This document shows, piece by piece, positions 24,590 to 33,600 of a stretch of DNA of 64,000 bases. Within the stretch, counting starts at the first letter, position 1, and every line of letters begins with the position of its first letter. The position numbers and the translations under genes were made by a program. The DNA lies in contig NZ_JAFCTX010000023.1 of assembly GCF_049896245.1 (NCBI RefSeq), positions 1-64,000 on the forward strand, read 5' to 3'. The stretch is from Cypionkella sp049896245 (GTDB lineage Bacteria; Pseudomonadota; Alphaproteobacteria; Rhodobacterales; Rhodobacteraceae). Under the pieces are notes generated by a model, which searched no databases, was not told where the DNA came from, and worked only from the letters and a program-made list of their open reading frames with translations.

Positions 24590-25720
24590 TCAAGAAGCTG
24601 ACGTTTGCGGGGCGGGGGCAGCACGCAGCAAACTGCTGCGCGGGCAGGTCACGCTGACAACCACGCCTTCGGAATTCCACTGCCACTCGATTTGCCCGTT
24701 CAAATGCGATTGCGCGCTTGCCAGCATCAGCTTGGTGCCAAAGCCCGTGGTGACAGGCTTTCCTGCCACGTCGGGGCCGTCGGTTTCGGCCCAAAGCACC
24801 CGACATTCCCCGCCCTCACAAGACGAAGATATAGCGACCTTTCCCACCTCTGTGGACAAGGCCCCGTACTTTCTGGCGTTGGTCGCCAACTCATGCAGGA
24901 TCAGGGCGAACGGTGTGGCAGCGGCATCGTCAACCGACATATCTTCACCGCTGATCGCAATGCGGCCATCATCCATCGCCAGATACGGCTTCAAGATTTC
25001 GCGGGCAAGGCTGTGCAGCGTCACGCCGCCATGGTGGGGCCGGGATTGATCGCTATGCGGACGGGCCAGATCATGCGCACGCCCCAGCGCCGCAATCCGC
25101 GCTTGCAGATCGCGCGCAAAGCCCGCCGATTCTGGCACGCGCCGCGCCGACAGGCCGATAAGGCTTTGGATGATGGCAAAAATGTTCTTGATCCGGTGAC
25201 TCAGTTCCTGGCTGAGCAACTCGACATATTCCGCGGCTTTTTTGGTGTCATTGATGTCAGTGCAGGTGCCGAACCACCGCAGGATCTGGCCGTTATCGTC
25301 ACGCACGGCCCGCGCCCGACCCAAAACCCAGCGATACGCACCAGAATGGTGCCGCAGGCGATATTCGATCTCGTAAGGCGCACCTGTTGCCAGCGAATGA
25401 GACCACCGCTTCCACGCCAGCGCCTGATCATCGGGGTGAAACATGCCGTTCCAGCCCGCACCATCGGTGCTGCCCGCTGGCACGCCAGTGAACTCATACC
25501 AACCGGCATTGTAGTAATCATGGAAGCCGTCAGGCCGGGTCGACCACACCATCTGCGGCATTGCATCGGCAATCGCCGCCAAGCCAAAGGTCTGGGCATG
25601 ACTTACGTCCTGCGCAGAGGGAAACCCACCCGTCGCAGCTTGTTGACTTGGCGGGGTTTCACTCGAAGGCCCGCCTTCGGCATTTGATTTTTGCTGCCCG
25701 ACGTGATGCAATGAAGACAT
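24590..25720 (-). CDS. PAS-containing HWE-type sensor histidine kinase
   Basis: Of 376 residues, a PAS_3 domain spans about 45-160 ('DAMPQMVWSTRPDGFHDYYN', 'EIEYRLRHHSGAYRWVLGRA', 'WFGTCTDINDTKK'). The phospho-acceptor His175 follows in 'ELSHRIKNIFAIIQSL', the form used by the HWE/HisKA_2 family. The ATP-binding domain has 'ILHELATNARKYGALS' and 'GFGTKLM'. The cysteine motif of LOV photosensors (NCRFLQ) is absent. No membrane segment is seen. It is convergent with, and probably partner of, the single-domain response regulator. Such kinases often feed the general stress response in alphaproteobacteria. Confidence 0.88.
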   Translation of the reverse strand: MSSLHHVGQQKSNAEGGPSSETPPSQQAATGGFPSAQDVSHAQTFGLAAIADAMPQMVWSTRPDGFHDYYNAGWYEFTGVPAGSTDGAGWNGMFHPDDQALAWKRWSHSLATGAPYEIEYRLRHHSGAYRWVLGRARAVRDDNGQILRWFGTCTDINDTKKAAEYVELLSQELSHRIKNIFAIIQSLIGLSARRVPESAGFARDLQARIAALGRAHDLARPHSDQSRPHHGGVTLHSLAREILKPYLAMDDGRIAISGEDMSVDDAAATPFALILHELATNARKYGALSTEVGKVAISSSCEGGECRVLWAETDGPDVAGKPVTTGFGTKLMLASAQSHLNGQIEWQWNSEGVVVSVTCPRSSLLRAAPAPQTSAS

Positions 25721-25860
25721 GCTGTGGTTCCAGAAAAAAAACTGACGAAGTATAATGCCTAAACATCGGCTTCGGTTCCCGCAGGGGCGGCACCATTCAA
25801 CCTGACACGGTTTGCGTCGTGCCCCAGCTACCTCGCCAAAAACCTGTCAAAGCCACTGCG

Positions 25861-26664
25861 TCAAGGCGACTTATGCCACAAACCGTCCAGATACCTGAAA
25901 CTTGTTTGACGTCGCGGCGCAAATTGCCCCTTGGCCTCATCCACCAGCCACGGCGTCACCCGCAGCGCAGCCCCTTCGAAATCCATAACGGAAAAGCCGT
26001 GATCCCGCTCGCCGATCCGGCTGCAAAGTGCGGTGCCGGTTTGCAGCTGAAACAGCGGGCGGGGGGCGGTGTCGGTGATGCCAAGGCCGATGTTCCAGTG
26101 ATGCAAGTGACCTGACAAAATGACATGCAATCCGGCAGCGGTCAGCTTTTGCGTTGCCACCTGCGCACCTTGCGTCTCGCCACGCTCAAAGCCCGGTGGT
26201 TCCTCGAACGGATGATGGGACACAAGAATATTGGTGACATCCTGCGGCCCGTCGCGCATCGCCTGACAAATCCGCGCAATCTGATCAGCCCGCGCGATGC
26301 CGCCGCGCCATTTGAACGGATCGGCGGTGTTTACCCCGTAAAGCCGCAGCTGGCCGATCTGCATCACCGGGGTTAGATCCTGCGCGGCACCCCGGCGATA
26401 CGCGCCGAACGGATTAAAAACCCGCGCAATCGGGTTGTAGGCCGGAAGGTCGTGATTGCCGGGGATGACCATGAACGCCACACCCAGATCGCGCAGAAAC
26501 GCCATGGCCGCCCGAAACTGACCTGCCAGCGCGCGCTGCGTCAGATCACCCGAAACCACCACCAGATCGGGCTGGTTTTCAAGGATGGCCGCGCGCAACG
26601 GCAACACCAACGCGGCATGATGCAAGCCAAAGTGCAAATCCGTCAGATGCAAAAGCCGCGTCAT
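25861..26664 (-). CDS. Metallophosphoesterase
   Basis: This 267-residue calcineurin-like phosphoesterase has all metal motifs visible: 'DLHFG', 'VVSGDLTQ', 'IPGNHD', 'VSHHP' and 'LSGHLHHWN'. Members of this subgroup are phosphodiesterases of nucleotides or lipids. The gene overlaps the upstream lipid kinase gene by 4 bases (ATGA), so the two form an operon and may act on related phospholipid substrates. Confidence 0.88.
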   Translation of the reverse strand: MTRLLHLTDLHFGLHHAALVLPLRAAILENQPDLVVVSGDLTQRALAGQFRAAMAFLRDLGVAFMVIPGNHDLPAYNPIARVFNPFGAYRRGAAQDLTPVMQIGQLRLYGVNTADPFKWRGGIARADQIARICQAMRDGPQDVTNILVSHHPFEEPPGFERGETQGAQVATQKLTAAGLHVILSGHLHHWNIGLGITDTAPRPLFQLQTGTALCSRIGERDHGFSVMDFEGAALRVTPWLVDEAKGQFAPRRQTSFRYLDGLWHKSP

Positions 26665-27617
26665 TCCGGCGCTGCCGTTTTAGCCTCGGGGCTTTCGGTA
26701 GGGACAATCACAGACAGCGCATCCCGCATCACGCGCAATTTGAATGGCCCGGTTGCGCGTTCTTTCTCACCATCAAACGCCAACAAACGACGGGGCTGGC
26801 GGGTCTCAATCAGGATTTCATCGGCAATCAGCAGATCAAAATCCTGGCCCCGCACAACTTTGCCGATCGCAAGCCGCAACGCCGCCGCGATCAGTTGACG
26901 CGGAGCATGGCCCTTGGCCAAGAACAGCACCAGCTTGCCATCACGCACCGCATCCGCACCTTCTAACCCCATGTTTTCAAGCTGGTAAGCACTGCGCGCC
27001 ACAAAGGCGAGCGGCGTGTGAAAATCGCGCTTTTTCCCATCAAGCGTCAGCGACAGATGCATCGGATCACGCATATCCCAAAGCGTCAGCAGCACCGACC
27101 AATAGGCGGCAACCCGGCTGCGGCCCCAGCGCTTATAGACCGCTTCGCGCCGCTCAAGGATTTTCGGATAGACGCCAAAGCTGGCATTGTTCAGGAAAAT
27201 CCGGCCATTGACCTCGCCCACATCCATCCGTCGCACGCTGCCCGAAATCAACGTCTCCAGCGCCGCATCCAACGTCTCGCCAACCTGCAACTCACGCGCG
27301 AAATAGTTGAACGTCCCGCCGGGCAGCACGCCCATAACGGTGTCGCTGCCCGCAAGCGCCCCTGCGACCGCAGACTGCGTGCCATCACCGCCCAAAGCGA
27401 TCACAACATCCGCACCATCTAGCGCCGCCCGCTGCGCGGCCCTTGCAATGTTGGCACCATTGCTGACCGGATAAGTGACAAACGCGCGCACATGCGGGGT
27501 CAGCTTTTCCCGAATTTTATCTTCGTTGGCATGTGCATCGGCTTTGCCGGATGCCCCGTTCAGCACCAAAGCCACCTTGCAGTCCGATAAAGTGAGGTTC
27601 TGTGCGGTCGTGGTCAT
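26661..27617 (-). CDS. Diacylglycerol kinase-like lipid kinase
   Basis: This 318-residue protein has a DAGK catalytic domain ('KVALVLNGASGKA', 'DVVIALGGDGTQSAVAGAL', 'VLPGGTFNYFARELQ') and the lipid kinase C-terminal beta-sandwich ('NASFGVYPKILERREAVYKRWG', 'EILIETRQPRRLLAFDGE'). It phosphorylates a lipid, likely diacylglycerol or a sphingoid-like base; the substrate is uncertain. ATG 27617 has AGGAG upstream; a longer open frame has no ribosome site. It is first in an operon with the phosphoesterase. Confidence 0.88.
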   Translation of the reverse strand: MTTTAQNLTLSDCKVALVLNGASGKADAHANEDKIREKLTPHVRAFVTYPVSNGANIARAAQRAALDGADVVIALGGDGTQSAVAGALAGSDTVMGVLPGGTFNYFARELQVGETLDAALETLISGSVRRMDVGEVNGRIFLNNASFGVYPKILERREAVYKRWGRSRVAAYWSVLLTLWDMRDPMHLSLTLDGKKRDFHTPLAFVARSAYQLENMGLEGADAVRDGKLVLFLAKGHAPRQLIAAALRLAIGKVVRGQDFDLLIADEILIETRQPRRLLAFDGEKERATGPFKLRVMRDALSVIVPTESPEAKTAAPE

Positions 27618-27643
27618 GGCGGCTCCTGCATTTACAGAAGCTG

Positions 27644-27697
27644 AAGTTGGATTGTTTTGGTCTGCAAACAATGGCCTGTCGGCAAATAATCCAACTT
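27644..27697. repeat. 10-bp inverted repeat upstream of the lipid kinase
   Basis: AAGTTGGATT (27644-27653) and AATCCAACTT (27688-27697) are exact complements separated by 34 bases, 27-80 bases upstream of the lipid kinase start. A possible operator pair or hairpin. Confidence 0.5.
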
Positions 27698-27881
27698 GTG
27701 GCTGGTTTGGTTTGGGCGGCGCAACGTTGCTTTTGCGCGGCTGTGTCCGTTCAATTTCTGGAATACATTACATAAGAATGATTACAGGATTTTACACACA
27801 GCCTTTTTCTAAGCATTCAAGCAATATCCATCGCGCGAGCGCTCGGACATCAGCTACGCCATAGGACTTTGACCAAACGCG

Positions 27882-28400
27882 CTAGCCGGTACTGAGTGCT
27901 GCGACTCCGGCGTCCAGATAGATCTTCAGCCAAGGCGTATATCGCGCGGGGTGGGCGCTGACTTGACTGATAAGCTGCGCGCGCGGCACCCATTTGGTTT
28001 GCATCACTTCGGCGGGATTTAGCGCAAGCGCCAGATTGGCCGAGGCTTCGGCCACAAAGATATCCACCACCTCATGCTCGGTCAGACCATTGCCGACATC
28101 GGCATGGTATTCGATATTGCCCGCAGGATGTAATTCTAACCCGGTAATACCCAATTCTTCGCGCAAACGGCGGGTCGCGCAATCCATCGGGTCTTCCCCC
28201 CAGCGCGGATGCGTGCAGCAGGTGTTGGTCCACAGCCCCGGCGTGTGGTATTTGCCCAAAGCCCGGCGTTGCAACAGGGTCGTGTCGCCATCCATCACAA
28301 ACACCGACACCGCCAGATGCCGCAAGCCGCGCTGATGCACCTCCAGCTTATCAACCGGGGTCAGCGTGCCATTCAGCCAAGCGGGGATCATCTGGTTCAT
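27882..28400 (-). CDS. idi: Isopentenyl-diphosphate delta-isomerase, type I
   Basis: This 172-residue Nudix-fold isomerase interconverts isopentenyl and dimethylallyl diphosphate, feeding carotenoid and phytyl-chain synthesis. Visible are 'HTPGLWTNTCCTHPRWGED' with the catalytic Cys and metal His, and the Nudix-like 'RRLREELGITG' with Glu residues. It is the last gene of the leftward bchG-PucC-like-bchP-idi unit; its ATG overlaps the bchP stop. This arrangement is standard in Rhodobacter-type photosynthesis clusters. Confidence 0.95.
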   Translation of the reverse strand: MNQMIPAWLNGTLTPVDKLEVHQRGLRHLAVSVFVMDGDTTLLQRRALGKYHTPGLWTNTCCTHPRWGEDPMDCATRRLREELGITGLELHPAGNIEYHADVGNGLTEHEVVDIFVAEASANLALALNPAEVMQTKWVPRAQLISQVSAHPARYTPWLKIYLDAGVAALSTG

Positions 28401-29578
28401 ACATATTCCGGGGGCACAAAGCCCATCAGGTGCCGCACATTCTTAAAGCCGATCTTGATATGCGCCAAGGGCCGCGCGGATACCAGTTTCTTGTTCATAT
28501 ATGCCTCAAACGTCAGCTTTTGCACGTCTACATCGTGGCACAGGCTGACAAACCGCTCGCGGCGCTCATCGGATTTGTAATAGGCGTCCTGCATGGAGCG
28601 CAGCACTTTGAACACCGTTCCATGTTCTTTCATGAACAGCTTGCGCGCCAGTTTCAGCTTCGACGCGCGCCCGGTGGCAAGCGTGGCCTGCGCCGCAGTA
28701 GCAGCCACCCGCCCGCCAACCATGGCATAATAAATCCCCTCGCCCGAGGATGGCGCCACCACCCCCGCCGCATCGCCCGCCAACACCACATCGCGGCCAT
28801 TGTCCCAACGATCCATCGGGCGCAGCGGAATGGGGGCACCTTCGCGGCGGATCGTCTCACATCCCGCAAGCCCGGCCTGCGCGCGCAGATCGGCTGTGGC
28901 CTGTTTCAGATCAATCCCGTCAATCCCGGTGCCCATCCCGACCGAGCAGTGATCGCCATGCGGAAACACCCAGCCGTAAAAATCCGGGCTGATCTTGCCA
29001 TCATAAATCACATCGCAGCGCCCCGGATCATAGCTGTTGCTCGCCGCCGGAGCCTTGATAATCTCATGATACGCAATGACATAGGGGATCTTGTCACCCC
29101 CCGGCACCTCAGCTTTAGCGACGTTGGATCGCGCCCCATCGGCCCCAATCACCAGCTTGGTCGCCAGCCGCATCTCGTCCCCCGTCGCCTTGTCGCGGTA
29201 GATTACATGGGTGCCATCCGCGTCCCGCTCCAGCCGCAGATAGGTGCCGGTCAGCCGCACAGCGCCATTGTCCACCGCCCGCTTGCGCAGGAATTCGTCG
29301 AAATGCTCGCGGTCCACCATGCCGACAAAGCCGTTCTCAATCGGAATATCCACCGCGCGTTGGGTGGGCGAGATCATCCGCGCGGTCTGGATATGCGCCA
29401 CCAACTGCGCCTCGGGGATCGAGAAATCCTCGATCAGCCGCGGTGGGATCGCCCCACCGCAGGGTTTGATCCGCCCCGCCCTATCGAGAAAGGCCACATC
29501 GCAGCCCGCCCGCGCAAGGTCATTCGCCGCCGTCGCCCCGGAAGGCCCGCCGCCAATCACGATGACATCATAGCTCAT
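28397..29578 (-). CDS. bchP: Geranylgeranyl diphosphate/bacteriochlorophyll reductase BchP
   Basis: This 393-residue flavin-dependent reductase has an N-terminal FAD-binding motif 'VIVIGGGPSGATAANDLA' and 'KPCGGAIPPRL', typical of geranylgeranyl reductases. It reduces the geranylgeranyl tail of bacteriochlorophyll to phytyl. ATG 29578 is preceded by AGGAGA, giving a normal N-terminus and length; a longer open frame exists but runs through the upstream gene. It is coupled upstream to the PucC-like gene (3 bases apart) and downstream to idi. Confidence 0.95.
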   Translation of the reverse strand: MSYDVIVIGGGPSGATAANDLARAGCDVAFLDRAGRIKPCGGAIPPRLIEDFSIPEAQLVAHIQTARMISPTQRAVDIPIENGFVGMVDREHFDEFLRKRAVDNGAVRLTGTYLRLERDADGTHVIYRDKATGDEMRLATKLVIGADGARSNVAKAEVPGGDKIPYVIAYHEIIKAPAASNSYDPGRCDVIYDGKISPDFYGWVFPHGDHCSVGMGTGIDGIDLKQATADLRAQAGLAGCETIRREGAPIPLRPMDRWDNGRDVVLAGDAAGVVAPSSGEGIYYAMVGGRVAATAAQATLATGRASKLKLARKLFMKEHGTVFKVLRSMQDAYYKSDERRERFVSLCHDVDVQKLTFEAYMNKKLVSARPLAHIKIGFKNVRHLMGFVPPEYV

Positions 29579-29579
29579 G

Positions 29580-30890
29580 TTATTCTCCTGCAACCATATG
29601 GCCCAAACCGGGCTGGCGCTGTGTGTCGATGATACGGATATCCATAATGCGGGCAGCCATGACGACAGCCGCCGCGAAAAGCCCGGCCTCCAGCACGAAC
29701 ACAAAGCCAAAGGCGCTGGCCGCATCGGTGAACTGCCGTGCAAGGTCAACCGCCCCGGCACCGATCAGCCCGCCAAACCCCGCAGCCAGTGCTTGCGACG
29801 CACCCCAAAGCCCCATCCTTGTGCCTTCACGCGCGCCACGCCCCTCACCCGCCAGCGCCATCATCGACCCAATCGCCGCCACCGCGAACATGCCGTTAAA
29901 CAGCCCAAGCGCCATCGTCGCGGGCAAGATCAGCGCCCCGCCGCCCACAACTTGCCCGGCGAAAGCCAGCACAACCAACGCCACCGCCGACCCCGCGCAG
30001 CCAAGCATCACCCAAGCCCGCAGCGACCCGATCCGCAAGCCGGTCGCCGCAATCCCCACCACCAGCATCCCAACAAACACCCCACCATTCTGCGCACCCG
30101 AAAGCTGCGTCGATTGGCCGGGGGTAAAGCCAAAGGCCAGCCCGGCATAGGGCTCAAGGATCAACTCCTGCATGAAATAGGCGGTCATCGAGAGGAATAT
30201 AAACAGCGTGAAATGCCGCGCGCGCGGCTCGGCCCAGATCTCGGCAATGCCTTCCCGGAACGGCTGCTTCGCCTCAGGCGCAGACACAAAACCATGCCGA
30301 CGCTCAATCCCCCAGATCGCCGCCACCGTCAGCACCACCGCAATCAGCCCGACCGCCGCCACCAGTTCCAACAGCCGCGCGGGCGAATACGGGTCGAGCA
30401 GTTTGCCCACCACCGTCGCCGTCACCGCAATCCCGAAAATCATCATCAGCCAAGTGATCGTCGCCGCCGCACCCCTGCGCCGCGGATGCGTCGCCTGCGC
30501 CAGCAGCGCCAGAAGCGAGGTGCCAGACGCCCCCACCCCCACGCCAATCAGCGCATACGCCACCACTGAAATCGCCAGCCCCGGCCAATAGGCCCCGACC
30601 ATCACCACAAAACCCAAGGCCGCCAGAAACCCGCCCAAGGCCAGCGCCATCATTCCCAGCACAATAAACCGCGTGCGGTCCCCGCCAGAATCCGACCGGA
30701 ATCCCCAGTTTGGCCGGGTGATCTGCACGCCATAATGCAGCGCCACCAACAACCCCGGCAGCAGCGCGGGCAAAGCCGCCTCAACCACCATCAGCCGGTT
30801 CAAAGTCGATGTCGTCAGCACCACAATCGCGCCCAGACACAGCTGCACCAATCCCAGCCGCACAATGGAAACCCACGACAGATGCGTCAT
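29580..30890 (-). CDS. PucC-family protein of the bchG-bchP operon (ORF428/Bch2-like)
   Basis: This 436-residue membrane protein has about 12 helices and belongs to the PucC/LhaA branch of the MFS superfamily ('LNRLMVVEAALPALLPGLLVALHY', 'FMQELILEPYAGLAFGFTPG'). The position between bchG and bchP is that of ORF428 of Rhodobacter capsulatus (bacteriochlorophyll synthase 44.5 kDa chain). These proteins are thought to deliver bacteriochlorophyll to, or assemble, light-harvesting complexes; the exact job of this paralogue is not settled. It overlaps the bchG stop (ATGA). Confidence 0.92.
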   Translation of the reverse strand: MTHLSWVSIVRLGLVQLCLGAIVVLTTSTLNRLMVVEAALPALLPGLLVALHYGVQITRPNWGFRSDSGGDRTRFIVLGMMALALGGFLAALGFVVMVGAYWPGLAISVVAYALIGVGVGASGTSLLALLAQATHPRRRGAAATITWLMMIFGIAVTATVVGKLLDPYSPARLLELVAAVGLIAVVLTVAAIWGIERRHGFVSAPEAKQPFREGIAEIWAEPRARHFTLFIFLSMTAYFMQELILEPYAGLAFGFTPGQSTQLSGAQNGGVFVGMLVVGIAATGLRIGSLRAWVMLGCAGSAVALVVLAFAGQVVGGGALILPATMALGLFNGMFAVAAIGSMMALAGEGRGAREGTRMGLWGASQALAAGFGGLIGAGAVDLARQFTDAASAFGFVFVLEAGLFAAAVVMAARIMDIRIIDTQRQPGLGHMVAGE

Positions 30891-31795
30891 TGTGCAATCT
30901 CCAACGTGCGGATGGCAAAGGCGGTGATCATCATGCCGCTGACATACATCGCGATGCCGGTGGCGTTATACCAAGGCGCTTTACCCTTGGGGTCGGCCAA
31001 TAAGGTTTTCATCGCCCAGACCTGTGCCGCCAGCAGCGCCAGCACCGCCAGCGCGTGCCACGGCCTGCCCCAGATGAACAGCAGGGCGATCACCAAAGCC
31101 TGCGCCACACCCATCACTGTGCAAGCCACCCGCGCCGCAACCTCTGGCCCCAGCGTCACCGGCAAAGACCGCACGCCATGCAGCCGATCCCCCTCTAACG
31201 CCTTGAAATCATTCAATGTCATAATGCCATGCGCGCCAAACGCATAAAGCAGCGCCATGGTCACAACCGGAAAACTGGGCATCGCCTGCGACAGCACCGC
31301 CGCCCCAGTGAACCACGGCAGTCCCTCATAACACAGGCCCACCAGCCCCGGCCCCCACCAGCCAGACCGCTTCAGCCGCACAGGTTCCGCCGAATAGGCC
31401 CAGGCCGCCAGCACGCCCACCACCGTCGCCGCAAACCCCCACGGCCCCAGCAGCCAGCCCAAAGCCAGCGACAGCACCGACATTGCCAGCGCAATCCACA
31501 ACCCCCACCGCCCCGGTATCCGCCCCGACGGGATCGGGCGATACGGCTCGTTCACCGCATCGACATGCCGGTCGCACCAGTCATTCGCCGCCTGCGACAT
31601 GCCGCAAACCACCGGGCCCGCCAACACAACGCCCAAAACCACCAGCGGCCAAGACGACCATGGCGAGATGCCCGCCGAAATGATGCCGCACAGATACGCC
31701 CACATCGGCGGAAACCATGTGATCGGCTTGATCAGCTCCAAAACGGCTTTGGGCTGCGGGCGGGTCGCTATGTGTAAGTTTTCTGATACAGTCAT
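30887..31795 (-). CDS. bchG: Bacteriochlorophyll synthase BchG (prenyltransferase)
   Basis: This 302-residue UbiA-type membrane prenyltransferase attaches geranylgeranyl or phytyl diphosphate to bacteriochlorophyllide a. The aspartate-rich motifs 'NDWCDRHVDAVNEPYRPIPSG' and 'NDFKALEGDRLHG' are intact, and the N-terminus 'LELIKPITWFPPMWAYLCG' is typical. It is the first gene of the leftward bchG operon. A PpsR-type site (31797-31814) ends 2 bases from the start codon, so repression by PpsR is likely and the mRNA leader must be very short or absent. Confidence 0.95.
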   Translation of the reverse strand: MTVSENLHIATRPQPKAVLELIKPITWFPPMWAYLCGIISAGISPWSSWPLVVLGVVLAGPVVCGMSQAANDWCDRHVDAVNEPYRPIPSGRIPGRWGLWIALAMSVLSLALGWLLGPWGFAATVVGVLAAWAYSAEPVRLKRSGWWGPGLVGLCYEGLPWFTGAAVLSQAMPSFPVVTMALLYAFGAHGIMTLNDFKALEGDRLHGVRSLPVTLGPEVAARVACTVMGVAQALVIALLFIWGRPWHALAVLALLAAQVWAMKTLLADPKGKAPWYNATGIAMYVSGMMITAFAIRTLEIAQ

Positions 31796-31796
31796 G

Positions 31797-31814
31797 TGTC
31801 AACTAAACATTACA
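31797..31814. promoter_or_regulatory. PpsR/CrtJ-type binding site before bchG
   Basis: TGTCAACTAAACATTACA fits TGT-N12-ACA. It lies directly upstream of the bchG start codon. Confidence 0.7.
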
Positions 31815-32133
31815 ACGTTGAGTCGATCAAGTCTAAAGTCGTGTTGGTATGTTCTGCGCAACCAATCCGGCGCACCAGAATTGTTGGCGCAGTGTTAAAT
31901 ATGCTTGAACGCACAGCGCGGAGATAAACCACAACATATGGTGATAAAGCCGTCTACAATTCAGGAAACGCACAAGTCATTCCCTGCTGGGAAGATTTCT
32001 TTGGCGCTCAAAAAAGACTTACGCGTAACGGTTGCAGATTTTCTTGGCTGGCGGGCATCCCTCAAATACCAGCCTACATGTGTGCAAAGCCGATTTTCCC
32101 GCCGAAACAATCAAGACCACCAACGGGCCAAGC
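31815..32133. other. Intergenic region between bchG start and ppsR stop
   Basis: About 320 bases without a recognised gene. It holds the bchG promoter region and copy B of the dispersed dyad repeat. An open frame from ATG 31938 reads through the repeat (residues HKSFPAGK) and on into antisense ppsR; it has no family resemblance. Confidence 0.5.
31965..32008 (+). repeat. Dispersed dyad repeat, copy B
   Basis: CGCACAAGTCATTCCC followed by TGCTGGGAAGATTTC; the dyad core TTCCCTGCTGGGAA is at 31980-31993. The most diverged of the three copies. Confidence 0.7.
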
Positions 32134-33549
32134 CTATTCGTCGTCCTTGCTCAGCAGGCCGAACTTGCGCAACTTTACATACAGGGATTGCCGCGACAGC
32201 CCCAACATTTCGGCAGCGGCCACCCGGTTGTTACGGGTCAGGTCCACCGCCGTCTGGATGCACATCTTTTCCACCACATCGGTGGTTTCGGTCACGATGT
32301 CTTTCAGGGTCGATGACCCCACCAGCTCCATCACCGACCGCATGCCATCATCGCCCGCGCTGAATCCGGGCTTGCGCAGCATCTCAGACCTGCTGGCATC
32401 ACGCAGGATCAAGCCAAAGCCCGGCTTGGGGCGATCACTCAGGAACGCGGCCGAAATCTCGACCGCGACCTCACCTTTGAACTCGCTTAAGATCCGCGTC
32501 GCATACATCCGCAACTGCCGCGCGCGGCGGGTGTTATCCAAAAGCACCCGCAGATCAACGCCGCCCCGCGCCAGAAAATCCGCCATCGAGCGGCCCCGGA
32601 CGCTGGCCAGATGCGTGCTGTCGGTCAGCTTTAGAAACGCATCATTGGCCGAGGTGATGATGCCGTCCTGATCCAGAAACACCATGCCATCCACGCCTTC
32701 GTGGAAAAGCCGCTCTAGGTTTTCGTTGGTTTCGGTGTTCGGCGTGTTGGCCAGTTCGGGCGCCTCAATCCGGCACAGCATCAGCCGCTCGCCCGCCGCG
32801 CGGAACAGTTTGGGGATCACCCGCACCTTGCGCTGCGAGCGTCGCGCGACCAATTCCACCGGGCTTACCGCATCAGCCGAGGCGATGTTCGACAGGCTTT
32901 CCAGAAACTCACCGCGCCGACGCCCCTCAAATTCCTGCGCAATCGCGGCCCCGATCAAATCCTGCCGCGAGCCGCCCAGCATCAGCGCCGCCGCCGCATT
33001 CAGATCAGAAATCCGGCCCGAATTCATCGCCACCAGCACAACCGCATCGCGCGTCGCTTCCATCAGCACACGGTAGCGGGTGTCCATCTCACGCTGAGTC
33101 TCGTAATCACGCTCCAGCGCAAACTGCGCCATCACCAGCTGCTGCTGCATCTCAGCCACCGGACGCATATCGCGGCCCATCATCAGGATGGTCTTATCCT
33201 TGCCGATGTTGTGCATTGAATAGCGCACCGGAAATTCCCACAAAGTCTGGTCAATGTGGTTCAGCTCCACCGCCAAAGCACGTGACCCTTGCTTGGTGAT
33301 CACCGCAAGCCGCTTTACCAGCTTTTCATAACTTTCATCGGTGACAATTTCTTCCACGGGCTTGCCAACCCAACTGTCCAGCCGCCCAAACGCCGGATGC
33401 CCCGGATTGACCATCACAGCGGCCACACGCGCATCACCCGAAATCAGCAAAGAAATATCCGCAGCCGTTGATACGATCTCAGAGAGCATCTCTGGATCAA
33501 TCAGCGGCATCGTCAGGCCAGTCAAAAAGTGTTTTGTATCAGTGTTCAC
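32134..33549 (-). CDS. ppsR: Photosynthesis repressor PpsR (CrtJ)
   Basis: This ~471-residue regulator represses photosynthesis genes under oxygen and light. It has an N-terminal domain and two PAS domains ('LISGDARVAAVMVNPGHPAFG', 'RYRVLMEATRDAVVLVAMNSG', 'GVDGMVFLDQDGIITSANDAFLKL'), and a Q-linker with 'MGRDMRPVAEMQQQLVMAQ'. The C-terminal Fis-type helix-turn-helix is 'NNRVAAAEMLGLSRQSLYVKLRKFG'. The frame opens at GTG 33594; GTG 33549 is favoured because it gives the usual ~13 residues before 'PLIDPEML', and ATG 33510 would be short. The ribosome site is weak for all. It is encoded just after ppaA, the standard pair, and its targets are the TGT-N12-ACA sites found here. Confidence 0.95.
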   Translation of the reverse strand: MNTDTKHFLTGLTMPLIDPEMLSEIVSTAADISLLISGDARVAAVMVNPGHPAFGRLDSWVGKPVEEIVTDESYEKLVKRLAVITKQGSRALAVELNHIDQTLWEFPVRYSMHNIGKDKTILMMGRDMRPVAEMQQQLVMAQFALERDYETQREMDTRYRVLMEATRDAVVLVAMNSGRISDLNAAAALMLGGSRQDLIGAAIAQEFEGRRRGEFLESLSNIASADAVSPVELVARRSQRKVRVIPKLFRAAGERLMLCRIEAPELANTPNTETNENLERLFHEGVDGMVFLDQDGIITSANDAFLKLTDSTHLASVRGRSMADFLARGGVDLRVLLDNTRRARQLRMYATRILSEFKGEVAVEISAAFLSDRPKPGFGLILRDASRSEMLRKPGFSAGDDGMRSVMELVGSSTLKDIVTETTDVVEKMCIQTAVDLTRNNRVAAAEMLGLSRQSLYVKLRKFGLLSKDDE

Positions 33550-33600
33550 AGCAGTTTCGCCATTTTTGCCGCCCACCCGTTCAATCGGGACCACGGTATG

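Noticed and set aside
24590..25720. LOV-type blue-light sensor kinase
   Set aside because: The PAS domain lacks the flavin-binding cysteine motif of LOV domains, so no light sensing is claimed.
25721..25860. A third EcfG promoter before the HWE kinase (GGAAC with CATT at N17)
   Set aside because: The -10 part does not match CGTT, so it was not called.
31938..32130. Small protein gene starting at ATG 31938 through repeat copy B
   Set aside because: No ribosome site, continues into antisense of ppsR; considered only as part of the repeat observation.
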